DNA of 64,000 nucleotides from Spirochaetota bacterium (GTDB taxonomy: Bacteria > Spirochaetota > GWB1-36-13 > JAKPDD01), in the NCBI GenBank assembly GCA_029552945.1, contig JAKPDD010000041.1, positions 1 to 64,000 of the forward strand. Reading direction: 5' to 3'. The translations under genes and the position numbers were made by a program. Below the pieces are notes generated by a model. It worked only from the letters and a program-made list of their open reading frames with translations, did no database searches and was not told the origin of the DNA. Positions 55,726 to 64,000 of the stretch are shown piece after piece; position 1 is the stretch's first letter; every line of letters starts with the position of its first letter.

Positions 55726-56882
55726 GTTTTATTTTTAAACTCAAGTATTGCTTCTTTAAATACTTTTATGTATTCTTCTGCTATTTTTTCTATATAATAC
55801 TTTTTTATTTCTTCTTGATTATTTTTTCTCATTTTTATAGCAAGTTCTTTATCTTCATATATTTTTTTTACAGAGTCTGCTATTGCTAAATAATCTTTTA
55901 TAGGAACAAGTAGAGCGTTTTGACCATCTTTTAAAAAGTCTGTTTGTCCCCCTATATTTGTTGATACAATTGGGAGTCCTGCATACATTGCTTCTTGAAG
56001 CACAATACCATAACCTTCATGTATTGATGATAAAACATAAAGGTCAGAGTTTTTGAGTAATGCGAATTTGATATCTTCACTTACCCTTCCTTTAAATATT
56101 ACTCTATCTTTTAGTTTAAGTTTATCTATTGTTTCTTCCAGTACTTTTTTTTGAGGCCCATCACCTATTATTATCAGTTTTATTTTTTCCGGTAGGTATT
56201 GCAAAGCTTTTATAAGATATATAAATCCTTTTCTTTCTACTATTCTTCCTATTGAGATTATATAAAAATCCTCTCTTTTTAAACCAAGTTCTTCTCGTGA
56301 TATTTGATTTATAGGAACAGGGTTAAAACCCAATGGTATTATTTTAATATTTTTTTTAATCCTGTATATGTTTTTAGTATTATCAGATGTATTATTAGAC
56401 TGGGATACAATTTTATTTGATTTTTCTAAAATTTTTTTTACATAAAATTTTAAAGGTAAAAACTTATGAGGTGAGAGTTTTTTTGTAGGATCATATATGT
56501 CACCACCATGTAGCGACAATATGTTTGGAATATTAAGGTAATTCTGAGCCCATACACCTACTGGACCTGATGGTACAGCAAAATGTGTGTTTATAACATC
56601 ATATTTTTTTTCTTTTGATAGTTTTTTTATCTTTTTTTTAGCTGGATAAACAAATGAGAGGAGAGAGATTAATGATGCAGCATCAAGACTATTTCTTCCT
56701 ATAACCTTTACTCTATATATATTTACACCGTTTATGTTCTCAAACTCTTTAAGTCCATTAAAATGCGTTGTTACAACATCAACATTATGTTCTTTTGCCC
56801 ATTCTTCTGCAAGTTTTTTGGTTGCAACACCACCCCCACCACCCAAGGGAGGGTATTCATAATTTATTATCAATATATTCAT
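55713..56882 (-). CDS. Family 4 glycosyltransferase
   Basis: A 389-residue GT-B glycosyltransferase. An N-terminal glycine run (PPLGGGGGVATKKLAEEW) binds the acceptor side. The nucleotide-sugar part has GRIVERKGFIYLIKAL and SSIHEGYGIVLQEAMYAGLPIVSTNIGG, with the E-x7-E pair. It probably builds surface glycans or glycolipids, and the epimerase at 25116-26069 could feed it. It is the last gene of the minus-strand cluster, 30 nt after pheA. Confidence 0.92.
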   Translation of the reverse strand: MNILIINYEYPPLGGGGGVATKKLAEEWAKEHNVDVVTTHFNGLKEFENINGVNIYRVKVIGRNSLDAASLISLLSFVYPAKKKIKKLSKEKKYDVINTHFAVPSGPVGVWAQNYLNIPNILSLHGGDIYDPTKKLSPHKFLPLKFYVKKILEKSNKIVSQSNNTSDNTKNIYRIKKNIKIIPLGFNPVPINQISREELGLKREDFYIISIGRIVERKGFIYLIKALQYLPEKIKLIIIGDGPQKKVLEETIDKLKLKDRVIFKGRVSEDIKFALLKNSDLYVLSSIHEGYGIVLQEAMYAGLPIVSTNIGGQTDFLKDGQNALLVPIKDYLAIADSVKKIYEDKELAIKMRKNNQEEIKKYYIEKIAEEYIKVFKEAILEFKNKTYSL

Positions 56883-56912
56883 TACTTATTAACCCTTTTA
56901 CTTATGATTTTT

Positions 56913-57995
56913 TTAGAATATTCCGCCTAATGGATATGAACCCAATATTTTTGTAAATACTGTTTTTTCTTTAATTTTTGATATTACTTCCTTTATTTTT
57001 TCATCTCTTATGTTTCCTTCAAAGTCTATAAAGAAAATATAGTCCCATGCTTTTTTTTTGGATGGTCTTGATTCTATTTTTGTAAGATTGATTGACCTGT
57101 CTGCAAACTCTTTGAGTATTGAAAATAGTATCCCGGGTTTGTTTATTACTGAAATAATTATTGATGTTTTTGATTTTTCTTCTTTTACTTGAATAGATTC
57201 TTTACCGATTATAATGAATCTTGTAGTATTATCAGAGCTATCTTCTATTCCAAATTCTAAAATATTTATGTCATACACCTGACTTGCTATACTACTTGCT
57301 ATTGCAGCTGACTCTTCATCATTAAGTGCTTTTAATACAGCAGCTGAATTACTACTTGTTTCTTCTATTATTACATTTGGTATATTCTTGTTTATGAATA
57401 TTTTACACTGTTCTATACTCTGGCTATGAGCATAAAGTTTTTTTATTTCTTTTATGTTTTTGCACTTACTTAAAAGGCAGTGTTTTATTCTAAGATAAAT
57501 TTCTCCTATAATGTATACATCAAACTCTATTAACATGTCCATTGTTCTGAATACAACACCATTATATGAGTTTTCTATAGGTACAACACCGTACTCTATT
57601 TTCCCCTCATATACACTCTTAAAAATATCATCTATTGTAGAAAAACTTATATGTTCTACAGAAGTTCCAAAGTTTTCTATAGCTGCCTGGTGTGTGTATG
57701 ATGCTTCAGGGCCTAAGAAACCTACCTTAATTGACTTTTCGAGTGCTCTTGTATATGATATTATCTCTTTATATATCTGTTTTATTACATTTGTTGGCAT
57801 ATTTTTGTTATTTTTTGTTATTTCTTCTATTCTTTTGAATATAGAGATCTCTCTTTCAGGTGAATAGATAGGTAAATTAAGCTCTTTTTTTATTTTACCT
57901 ATCTCTTTTGCATAGAATGCTCTTTTATCTAAGAGTTCTATTATTTTATTATCTATTTCATCTATTTTTTCTCTTAATTCTTCTATTCTTTTCAT
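56913..57995 (-). CDS. pheA: Chorismate mutase-prephenate dehydratase (P-protein)
   Basis: A fused enzyme of phenylalanine synthesis, 360 residues. The chorismate mutase helical domain covers 1-85 (RIEELREKIDEIDNKIIELL). The prephenate dehydratase domain covers 93-270 (VGFLGPEASYTHQAA, PIENSYNG, and TRFIII). The ACT regulatory domain covers about 280-355, with ESRPSKK, the usual Phe-binding site. Feedback inhibition by phenylalanine is expected. It follows the TPR lipoprotein with no gap. Confidence 0.96.
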   Translation of the reverse strand: MKRIEELREKIDEIDNKIIELLDKRAFYAKEIGKIKKELNLPIYSPEREISIFKRIEEITKNNKNMPTNVIKQIYKEIISYTRALEKSIKVGFLGPEASYTHQAAIENFGTSVEHISFSTIDDIFKSVYEGKIEYGVVPIENSYNGVVFRTMDMLIEFDVYIIGEIYLRIKHCLLSKCKNIKEIKKLYAHSQSIEQCKIFINKNIPNVIIEETSSNSAAVLKALNDEESAAIASSIASQVYDINILEFGIEDSSDNTTRFIIIGKESIQVKEEKSKTSIIISVINKPGILFSILKEFADRSINLTKIESRPSKKKAWDYIFFIDFEGNIRDEKIKEVISKIKEKTVFTKILGSYPLGGIF

Positions 57996-58844
57996 CTATT
58001 TTTCTATAAGACTTATTTTTTCTCTTAATAAGTTTTTTAATCCTTCGCGTATTTCATTGTTATTTATTGCATCTTTCCAGAACTCAAGTGCTTTTTCCTG
58101 ATTGTTCTGTAATAAATATATTTGCCCAGGGTCTGCATATATTATTGTTTTTTCAGGATTTCTTTTGTAAAGATTTAAAGCAAATGTGAGAGCATCATTA
58201 TACTTTTCTTCAATTAATAGTATTTCTATTGTTTTTATTTTTATATCAAACAACATATTTTCTTCAAAGTCATAACATGCTTTTTCAGCTTCTTTTATGT
58301 AATCGTAAGCTTTTTTGTTTTCATTTTTTGCTATATAAAGATTTGCCAGAGTAAAATAGACCCATGGCATATCCCATTCTCTTGCTAGCATAAGATATCC
58401 AATAGCAAGGGGATAATCTTTAAGATAAAAGTATGCATTCCCGACAAAATATGCTATTACAGGATCTTTTTTAGCATTATTTTTTAGATAAATTATTGTT
58501 TTATCATACTCTCTATTTAAGAATGAGATAATTCCTTTAAAAAAGGTTGTTTTGTTATTTTTAATAAATATTGGTTCAATTTCATTTATTTTATCAAGGT
58601 TATAAGCAGACTCTATTAAAAGATAATCTAAGAAATTATCATTGTTTTCTTCCATATTCTTTAAATTATCAAATATTTTCTCAAACTCTTTTTTATCATA
58701 CCAGTTTCTAATATCTTTATATGTAATTACAAATTCTTCTTTTGTTTTGTATGATACTCCACTTTTTTTTATAACTATTTTCTGGCTACCACAAGATATT
58801 ATAATAAATATAATAGACAGTATACCTAATATTTTTTTAAACAT
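57996..58844 (-). CDS. TPR-containing lipoprotein of unknown function
   Basis: A 282-residue lipoprotein with the lipobox IISC at about residue 18. The mature part is built of TPR-like helical pairs (FFKGIISFLNREYDKTIIYL, AYFVGNAYFYLKDYPLAIGYL). It is periplasmic or outer-membrane anchored and probably a protein-interaction scaffold. Its stop touches the pheA start, so the two are probably cotranscribed without a shared function. Confidence 0.82.
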   Translation of the reverse strand: MFKKILGILSIIFIIISCGSQKIVIKKSGVSYKTKEEFVITYKDIRNWYDKKEFEKIFDNLKNMEENNDNFLDYLLIESAYNLDKINEIEPIFIKNNKTTFFKGIISFLNREYDKTIIYLKNNAKKDPVIAYFVGNAYFYLKDYPLAIGYLMLAREWDMPWVYFTLANLYIAKNENKKAYDYIKEAEKACYDFEENMLFDIKIKTIEILLIEEKYNDALTFALNLYKRNPEKTIIYADPGQIYLLQNNQEKALEFWKDAINNNEIREGLKNLLREKISLIEK

Positions 58845-58859
58845 CTTTTGAAATATCCT

Positions 58860-59207
58860 TTATAGATTTTTATCAAGTTCTTCTTTAGTATTTATAATCT
58901 TCAAGAAAGAATCAAGTCTTGATATAGAAAAAAGGTCTTTTATAAAATCTGATGGATTGTATATTATTAAGTCTCCATTCATAGCTTGTATTTCATTATG
59001 TAATCTTACAAAACACCCTGTTCCTGATGAGTCAAGATATTCCAATTTTGATAAGTCTAATATTATTTTGTTAGTATTTTTTTTTGTTTTTTCAAAAAAG
59101 GAGTTAAAATTTTCAACTTCATTAAGGTCAAACTCACCAGAAAGTTCAATAAGTGTGTAGTCTTTAATTTTTAACTTTTCATTTAGTTTTAATAAGCTTT
59201 CTTTCAT
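58860..59207 (-). CDS. STAS-domain anti-sigma factor antagonist
   Basis: A 115-residue single STAS domain. LIELSGEFDLNEVENF and DLSKLEYLDSSGTGCFVRLH are the SpoIIAA/RsbV landmarks, with the serine pair in LDSSGTG as the likely phosphorylation site. Such proteins release a sigma factor or other effector from an anti-sigma kinase. The partner kinase and sigma factor are not in the window. It is 15 nt upstream of the TPR lipoprotein. Confidence 0.88.
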   Translation of the reverse strand: MKESLLKLNEKLKIKDYTLIELSGEFDLNEVENFNSFFEKTKKNTNKIILDLSKLEYLDSSGTGCFVRLHNEIQAMNGDLIIYNPSDFIKDLFSISRLDSFLKIINTKEELDKNL

Positions 59208-59240
59208 TTTTTTGCCTGTTATACCAATTATTCTTAATTT

Positions 59241-60059
59241 TTACAAATTTAAATTATCGATAAAATCTAAAAAACTCAAAACTTTTTTGTTAAACTCTTC
59301 ATATTTTTCTATAAAAAACATATGCCCAGAATTTTTTATTATTTCTATTTTAGAATTTGGTATGTTCTTGTGAAGATAATATGCGTTTTCTATATCCCAT
59401 ACCATGTCTTCATCACCGTGAATTACAAGTACTGGTACTTTTATGTTTTTAAGTCTTGGTGCATTTAATTCATCTTCTTTTAATATGCATGCTTCTAACT
59501 GTCTTTTGTATGCATATATTGGTTGTAGCTTACTAAGTTCAACTATTTTTTCAATAATACCTGAATTTTTTTCTAAATATGATGGATGGTAAAATAATTT
59601 AATTCTTTCTTTTATGAGATTATCATAATTTTTTTCTTCTATTGAGAAGAGTACCTCTTTTACTTTTGGATTCTGTTTTATTAATCCAGGGTCACCAGGC
59701 CCTGTACAACCTAAAATCATTGCTTTAACGTACTCAGGATAGGAGTGATAAAACTCCTGTAATATAAGTCCCCCCATAGAAAGACCAAGAAAATATGAGT
59801 TTTTAATATTTTCATTATCAAGTACTGCTTTTATGTCTTTGGCGAAAATTTTCATTGAATAATATTCATCTGGTTTGTCAGATAGACCAGCACCTCTATT
59901 ATCAATTGTTATTATTTTATATTTTTTTGAAAAGTCTGGGACCTGAAAGGCCCAGGCTTTTGAGTTTCCTCCAAGACCTATTATAAGTACAAGAGGAAAC
60001 CCATCACCTGTTATTTCATAATATATTTTAGTATTATCAAAACTGTTTACATAAGGCAT
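59241..60059 (-). CDS. Alpha/beta-hydrolase
   Basis: A 272-residue hydrolase. The oxyanion segment GLGGNSKAW, the nucleophile elbow GLSMGG, the acid in HGDEDMVWD and SGHMFF for the His give a complete Ser-Asp-His triad. It resembles the BioH/3-oxoadipate lactonase/esterase group, but the substrate is not clear. It is 3 nt after the upstream lipoprotein gene and 33 nt before the STAS gene. Confidence 0.88.
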   Translation of the reverse strand: MPYVNSFDNTKIYYEITGDGFPLVLIIGLGGNSKAWAFQVPDFSKKYKIITIDNRGAGLSDKPDEYYSMKIFAKDIKAVLDNENIKNSYFLGLSMGGLILQEFYHSYPEYVKAMILGCTGPGDPGLIKQNPKVKEVLFSIEEKNYDNLIKERIKLFYHPSYLEKNSGIIEKIVELSKLQPIYAYKRQLEACILKEDELNAPRLKNIKVPVLVIHGDEDMVWDIENAYYLHKNIPNSKIEIIKNSGHMFFIEKYEEFNKKVLSFLDFIDNLNL

Positions 60060-60062
60060 GTT

Positions 60063-60593
60063 TTATAAGACAGCTGATTCTATTTTATTTTTTATGTTTT
60101 CTGTTCCTACTGACTTAACAAAGCCAGAAATATCCAGGATAGATGTTATACTTTTTAGGTTCTGTGAAGCAAATATAAATAAAGCATAATATTTTTCCTC
60201 ACCATTTTCATTAATTTTTATAATATGCATGTCTTCATTTATAACTTTGCTTAGTCCTTTCTGGTATGATTCTAATTTATCTTTTATTTCAGCTATTTTA
60301 TTTTTGTCTTTTTCAATAATATTTTTAACTTGCTGAGTTGCTGATAAAGGTTCAATTTCTTCAATGTATTCGTAAGATTCTAGTTTTTTAGATAAGAATG
60401 ATTTTATATCTTCATTTTCTATTAATTGAGACAAAATATATAATTTTGCTTTTTCAATATTACCTTCTGATAGGTCTTTTAAAAAGTTTGTTGCTACATC
60501 TTTTGTTGATGCCTCTCTCATAGATAAGTTTTTACTGCATGAAGTTAATAGTATAAATACGATTGATAATCCTAGATAGATAATTTTTTTCAT
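60063..60593 (-). CDS. Small lipoprotein of unknown function
   Basis: A 176-residue lipoprotein from ATG 60593, which has GGGGG upstream; an in-frame TTG four codons earlier is less likely. The lipobox ends at C19 (LLTSC). The segment ATNFLKDLSEGNIEKAKLYI resembles DUF4878-type lipoproteins in which a helix pair precedes a small beta domain. It starts the minus-strand cluster, divergent from recG. No function is assigned. Confidence 0.8.
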   Translation of the reverse strand: MKKIIYLGLSIVFILLTSCSKNLSMREASTKDVATNFLKDLSEGNIEKAKLYILSQLIENEDIKSFLSKKLESYEYIEEIEPLSATQQVKNIIEKDKNKIAEIKDKLESYQKGLSKVINEDMHIIKINENGEEKYYALFIFASQNLKSITSILDISGFVKSVGTENIKNKIESAVL

Positions 60594-60697
60594 TTTTTCC
60601 CCCAAAATAATTTTTTTATAAATTATTGTTTTTTAAAAATAATAAATTTTTTTTTAAAATTTTAATTTTAAATTTTTTATAAAAAAATGGGTTTTTA

Positions 60698-62740
60698 ATG
60701 TTAAGACTTGAACTTATAAAAGGTATAAGCACAAAAAGAAAGTCTCTTTTAGAAAGACTAAATATATTTTCAATTCAGGACCTTATTTCTTTTTTTCCTA
60801 AGAAATATAAGGACTTTAGAGAGTTTACACCGATTATTAAATCTTTTTTCATGCAGGATGAGGTTGTTATTAAAGCTAGAGTCGTTGATTTTGAAAATAT
60901 TTTAACAAAAAATAATAAAAAAATAACAAAAATAAAGATAGAAGATAATTCAGCTACTGCTTATCTTATCTCTTTTAATCCATATATAAAAAATAAAATT
61001 GCTATTGGAAAAGAGTATGTAATAGTAGGTTTTTTTTCGTATCAGTTTGACAGGATCGAATCATCACAGTTTATTATTGAAGAGGTTAATGATAACAGTT
61101 TAAATTATGGCAGAATAGTACCTTTTTATTCGTTAACAGAGGGAATAACTCAAAAGATGTTAAGAGATTGGATATATGATGCCTTAAATATAGTTGAGAG
61201 GGAGTATGGATTTAAAGAAAACTTGCCTAAATTTCTGGTTGAAAAAAGACACCTTATTTCAAGGAAAGATGCTTTTTATAATATCCATTTTCCTTCAACT
61301 TTTGATCTATTAAATAGAGCTATATATAGGTTTAAGTATACTGAAACTCTTAAGCTTGAGTTTAATATGGCTTTGAATAAAAGTATACTTGTAAGAAAAA
61401 AAGATAGGATTTATAGTCATGATAATATTTTAAAAGAGTTTATAAATAAGTTACCCTTTAAACTTACCAGTGCACAGATTAAAGCGTTTGATGAGATAAA
61501 GAAAGATATGAGTTCCAGTTATAGTATGCATAGATTATTACAGGGGGATGTTGGATCTGGTAAGACTATTGTTTCTCTACTTGCTATGGTGTATGCTTAC
61601 GAAAATGGTTATCAATCTCTTATAATGGTCCCAACTGATATTCTTGCAAAACAACACTATGAAAAGATATCCTCACTTGTTAAAGACTTTAAAATAAGGG
61701 TTGGTATTTTTACAGGCTCTCTCTCTTCATCAGAAAGGCTTTTAATGTTAAAAATGATATCATCAGGTGAAATTGATATTATTGTTGGCACACACGCATT
61801 GTTTTCAGATGATGTATCTTATAAAAATCTTGGTCTTATTGTTATTGATGAACAACACAAGTTTGGGGTTATTCAGAGGGCAAAACTTATAAATAAAGCT
61901 TATAATCCTGATATACTTGTTATGACAGCAACACCTATACCCAGGACATTAGGGCTTACTTTTTTTGGTGATATGGACATATCTATAATAGATGAAAAAC
62001 CTGCTAACAGAAAAAAGATAATAACTAAATGGTATACTGAATCTAAAATAAACAAAGTGTTTGATGCTGCTAAAGAGGAGATAAAAAAGGGTAACCAGGG
62101 TTATATAATTTATCCATTGATTGAGGACTCTGAAAAGCTTGACCTTAAGTCTGTTACTACAATGTTTGATTATCTACAAAAGGAGGTTTTCAAAGATTAT
62201 AGACTTGTTTTATTACATGGAAGAATGAGCGATGAGGAAAAGGATGAGTCAGTAAAAAAGCTATTAAAGAAAGAGGCTGATATTCTTGTCTCAACAACAG
62301 TTATTGAGGTTGGTATTGATATTCCATCAGCAAGTTTTATAATAATAGAGAATGCTCATAGATTTGGTCTTTCAACATTACACCAGTTAAGAGGTAGAGT
62401 TGGAAGGAGCAATATTCAAAGTTACTGTTTTTTGGTTACACCTGATAAAATTAATGAAGATTCTATAGCCAGAATGAAAATTATGTGTGAAACTGATGAT
62501 GGTTTTAGAATTTCTGAAGAGGACCTTAAGATAAGGGGTGTAGGGGAGTTTTTAGGTACAAGACAAAAAGGTTTTAGTGGGCTTAAACTTACTTCTATAT
62601 TGTCTGATACAAAGATAATAAAAGAGACAAGGGATGATGCATTTTATATTGTAGAAAGAGGTCTTACAGGTTCAAGTTCTTTAATAAAACACTGGTATGA
62701 TGAGTTTATTGAAAGAAACAAAGATATAATAAGAACCTAA
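60698..62740 (+). CDS. recG: ATP-dependent DNA helicase RecG
   Basis: Reverses stalled replication forks and branch-migrates junctions. It has 680 residues, with an N-terminal wedge/OB domain (VVIKARVVDFENILTKNNKK). The helicase core has Walker A GDVGSGKT, the DEQH box VIDEQHKFGV, TATPIPRTL, and the TRG-type RGRVGRS and GVGEFLGTRQKG motifs. No clear ribosome site precedes the ATG; the gap is nearly pure AT. Confidence 0.96.
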   Translation: MLRLELIKGISTKRKSLLERLNIFSIQDLISFFPKKYKDFREFTPIIKSFFMQDEVVIKARVVDFENILTKNNKKITKIKIEDNSATAYLISFNPYIKNKIAIGKEYVIVGFFSYQFDRIESSQFIIEEVNDNSLNYGRIVPFYSLTEGITQKMLRDWIYDALNIVEREYGFKENLPKFLVEKRHLISRKDAFYNIHFPSTFDLLNRAIYRFKYTETLKLEFNMALNKSILVRKKDRIYSHDNILKEFINKLPFKLTSAQIKAFDEIKKDMSSSYSMHRLLQGDVGSGKTIVSLLAMVYAYENGYQSLIMVPTDILAKQHYEKISSLVKDFKIRVGIFTGSLSSSERLLMLKMISSGEIDIIVGTHALFSDDVSYKNLGLIVIDEQHKFGVIQRAKLINKAYNPDILVMTATPIPRTLGLTFFGDMDISIIDEKPANRKKIITKWYTESKINKVFDAAKEEIKKGNQGYIIYPLIEDSEKLDLKSVTTMFDYLQKEVFKDYRLVLLHGRMSDEEKDESVKKLLKKEADILVSTTVIEVGIDIPSASFIIIENAHRFGLSTLHQLRGRVGRSNIQSYCFLVTPDKINEDSIARMKIMCETDDGFRISEEDLKIRGVGEFLGTRQKGFSGLKLTSILSDTKIIKETRDDAFYIVERGLTGSSSLIKHWYDEFIERNKDIIRT

Positions 62741-62820
62741 TTTTTTGATTTATTTTTAAATTATTTTTTTTATAATCTTAATTTTGAAATTTTCTTGTAA
62801 TTTTTTATTAAAACTAAATT

Positions 62821-62844
62821 TTTAATATAACTTAGTATATTAAA
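62821..62844. repeat. AT inverted repeat upstream of rnfA
   Basis: TTTAATATA and TATATTAAA, perfect 9-bp arms with a 6-nt spacer (ACTTAG), 36 nt upstream of rnfA. It could be an operator for the Rnf operon, but AT-only arms arise readily by chance in this genome. Confidence 0.3.
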
Positions 62845-62880
62845 TTTATATTCTATATATGAAAAGTAAAGGGTATGTAA

Positions 62881-63465
62881 ATGATATATTTTTACATTTT
62901 CATAAGCTCTATATTTGTAAATAATTTTATATTATCAAGATTTCTTGGTCTCTGTCCATTTATTGGGGTATCGAAAAGACTTTCTGCATCTTTTGGTATG
63001 GGTATAGCAGTTACATTTGTAATGACAATAGCTGGTGCTATATCATATCTTGAGTTTAATTTTATATTGAAACCTCTTAAAATAGAGTTTCTTGATACTA
63101 TAGTTTTTATTCTCACGATAGCATCTACAGTCCAATTACTTGAGATGTTACTACAAAAATATGTACCTTTTCTTTATAACTCACTTGGAATATTTTTACC
63201 TTTAATAACAACAAATTGTGCTGTACTTGGTGTATCTCAACTTAATATATTGTATGATTATAATTTTCTTGAGGCATTGGTTTTTGATTTTAGTTCAGGT
63301 TTGGGTTTTACACTTGCTATTATACTTATGGCTGGTATAAGAGAGAAACTTGAGTTTGGCAATGTTCCTAGGTCTTTTAGGGGAGTACCTATTGCTTTTA
63401 TTGTTGCGTCTCTAATGTCACTTGCTTTTTTAGGTTTCAGTAACCTCGTAAAAATAAATAAATAG
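62881..63465 (+). CDS. rnfA: Rnf electron transport complex subunit A
   Basis: A 194-residue membrane protein with six helices. IFVNNFILSRFLGLCPFIGVSK and the central TNCAVLGVSQLN segment are RnfA/RsxA and NqrE signatures; the Cys residues lie in the membrane and may bind an iron-sulphur centre. Rnf couples ferredoxin:NAD oxidoreduction to ion transport, central to energy conservation in anaerobes. AAAGGG precedes the ATG. rnfB follows after 11 nt. Confidence 0.95.
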   Translation: MIYFYIFISSIFVNNFILSRFLGLCPFIGVSKRLSASFGMGIAVTFVMTIAGAISYLEFNFILKPLKIEFLDTIVFILTIASTVQLLEMLLQKYVPFLYNSLGIFLPLITTNCAVLGVSQLNILYDYNFLEALVFDFSSGLGFTLAIILMAGIREKLEFGNVPRSFRGVPIAFIVASLMSLAFLGFSNLVKINK

Positions 63466-63476
63466 AGGTTTTAAAT

Positions 63477-64000
63477 ATGGATAATTATATAATTTTATAT
63501 TCAACACTGAGTCTGTTAATTTTGGGGCTCCTATTTACATATGTTCTTATATTTTCACATAAAAAACTTGCTGTTCCTGTTGATGAAATAACAAAAAAGA
63601 TTGAATCTCTCTTGCCTGGTGCAAACTGTGGTGCATGTGGTTATCCTGGTTGCTCAGGATATGCTTCTGCTATATCAAGAGGGGATGCTCCTGTTAACCT
63701 TTGTAGTGTTGCTGATGAGGAAACAGTAAAATATATAGCTGAGACAATAGGAGTTTCTGTTGATAATTTAACAAAGAAAGTTGCATTTTTAAAGTGTCAG
63801 GGAACAAGTTTAAAAGCAAATCTTAAGTTTGAGTATCATGGAATACTTGACTGTTGGCAGGGAAAAACAATGTTTGGTGGTCATAAAGTATGTGAATATG
63901 GTTGTCTTGGGCTTGGTAGTTGTTATAAAGCATGCCCTTTTGATGCTATATCTATGACTGCTGAAATGTTAATAAAAATAGATCCAACAAAGTGTAAAGG
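63477..64000 (+). CDS. rnfB: Rnf electron transport complex subunit B, truncated by right edge
   Basis: The first 174 residues of RnfB. There is an N-terminal membrane helix at about 5-27, then the [4Fe-4S] cluster motif with C51, C54, C59 and C76 (NCGACGYPGCSGYA). A ferredoxin domain begins near CEYGCLGLGSCYKACPFDAI, reaching the edge at IDPTKCKG. GAGGT lies upstream of ATG 63477. It is the electron-entry subunit. The A-B order could begin an rnfABCDGE-type set or end a CDGEAB one; nothing rnf-like precedes rnfA, which favours the former. Confidence 0.95.
   Translation, partial: MDNYIILYSTLSLLILGLLFTYVLIFSHKKLAVPVDEITKKIESLLPGANCGACGYPGCSGYASAISRGDAPVNLCSVADEETVKYIAETIGVSVDNLTKKVAFLKCQGTSLKANLKFEYHGILDCWQGKTMFGGHKVCEYGCLGLGSCYKACPFDAISMTAEMLIKIDPTKCK

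Noticed and set aside
1-64000. CRISPR arrays, tRNA or rRNA genes, insertion sequences, prophage
   Set aside because: No spaced direct repeats, cloverleaf-like GC-rich segment, transposase or phage gene was seen. Gaps are short.

Overview
The window is very AT-rich (GC looks well under 35% by eye) and densely packed. It reads as chromosome of a free-living, flagellated, anaerobic diderm, most likely a spirochaete (Spirochaetota). Evidence for this: the flgN-flgK-flgL-fliW-csrA order followed by a FlbB/MotE-like gene, flhF-flhG, several lipoproteins with loose lipoboxes, an outer-membrane barrel protein, PilZ proteins, an ODP-like di-iron protein, and an oxygen-defence set built on rubrerythrin and superoxide reductase rather than catalase. 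The lineage within the phylum cannot be fixed from this stretch alone.

Layout from left to right. 1-1625 (-): 5' part of a type IIG/Eco57I-like restriction-methylase that runs off the left edge. 1749-6242 (-): tightly overlapping operon purS-folE-fthC-MBL hydrolase-aroA-TPR protein. 6423-8727 (-): oxidative-stress operon hrb-ftn-dfx-rbr with two tandem PerR-type boxes upstream. 8810-12920 (-): dciA-like-gyrB-membrane protein-mtnA. 12980-14957 (+): FlK-like thioesterase and an orphan amino-acid-type binding lipoprotein. 15086-20272 (-): small membrane protein, divergent macro domain, divergent SAM-hydroxide adenosyltransferase-like protein, M18 aminopeptidase, flhF, flhG. 20371-22813 (+): murD-ftsW. 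23011-25071 (+): large helical lipoprotein. 25116-28396 (-): ArsR-methyltransferase fusion, ahcY, nucleotide-sugar epimerase. 28466-35764 (-): secA, then sbcD-sbcC. 35845-40323 (-): ferritin-like protein, pgi, M15 peptidase, pyrB, RsmB/NSUN-type methyltransferase. 40417-43239 (-): protease-propeller-barrel protein. 43518-48630 (+): flagellar hook-junction and CsrA/FliW operon. 48973-49467 (-): bactofilin. 49586-55725 (+): EF-G-like GTPase, two PilZ proteins, slipin, Nif3-like protein, ODP-like protein, soluble histidine kinase. 55713-60593 (-): lipoprotein, alpha/beta hydrolase, STAS protein, TPR lipoprotein, pheA, glycosyltransferase. 60698-64000 (+): recG, then rnfA-rnfB, the latter cut by the right edge.

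The best non-coding signals are these. Two 15-bp boxes matching the relaxed Per box lie upstream of hrb. A hexaloop hairpin, AAGCC-AAGGAG-GGCTT, presents the flgK Shine-Dalgarno as an ideal CsrA site, in the same operon that encodes CsrA and its antagonist FliW. A sigma-28-like promoter precedes flgN. An inverted repeat precedes the ArsR-methyltransferase gene. A strong internal Shine-Dalgarno and ATG inside hrb could release a free rubredoxin. The most interesting gene contexts are the ODP-like protein next to a soluble histidine kinase, and the translationally coupled membrane protein-macro-adenosyltransferase-like trio whose recognised active-site residues are largely lost. No tRNA, rRNA, CRISPR array, insertion sequence or prophage was seen.
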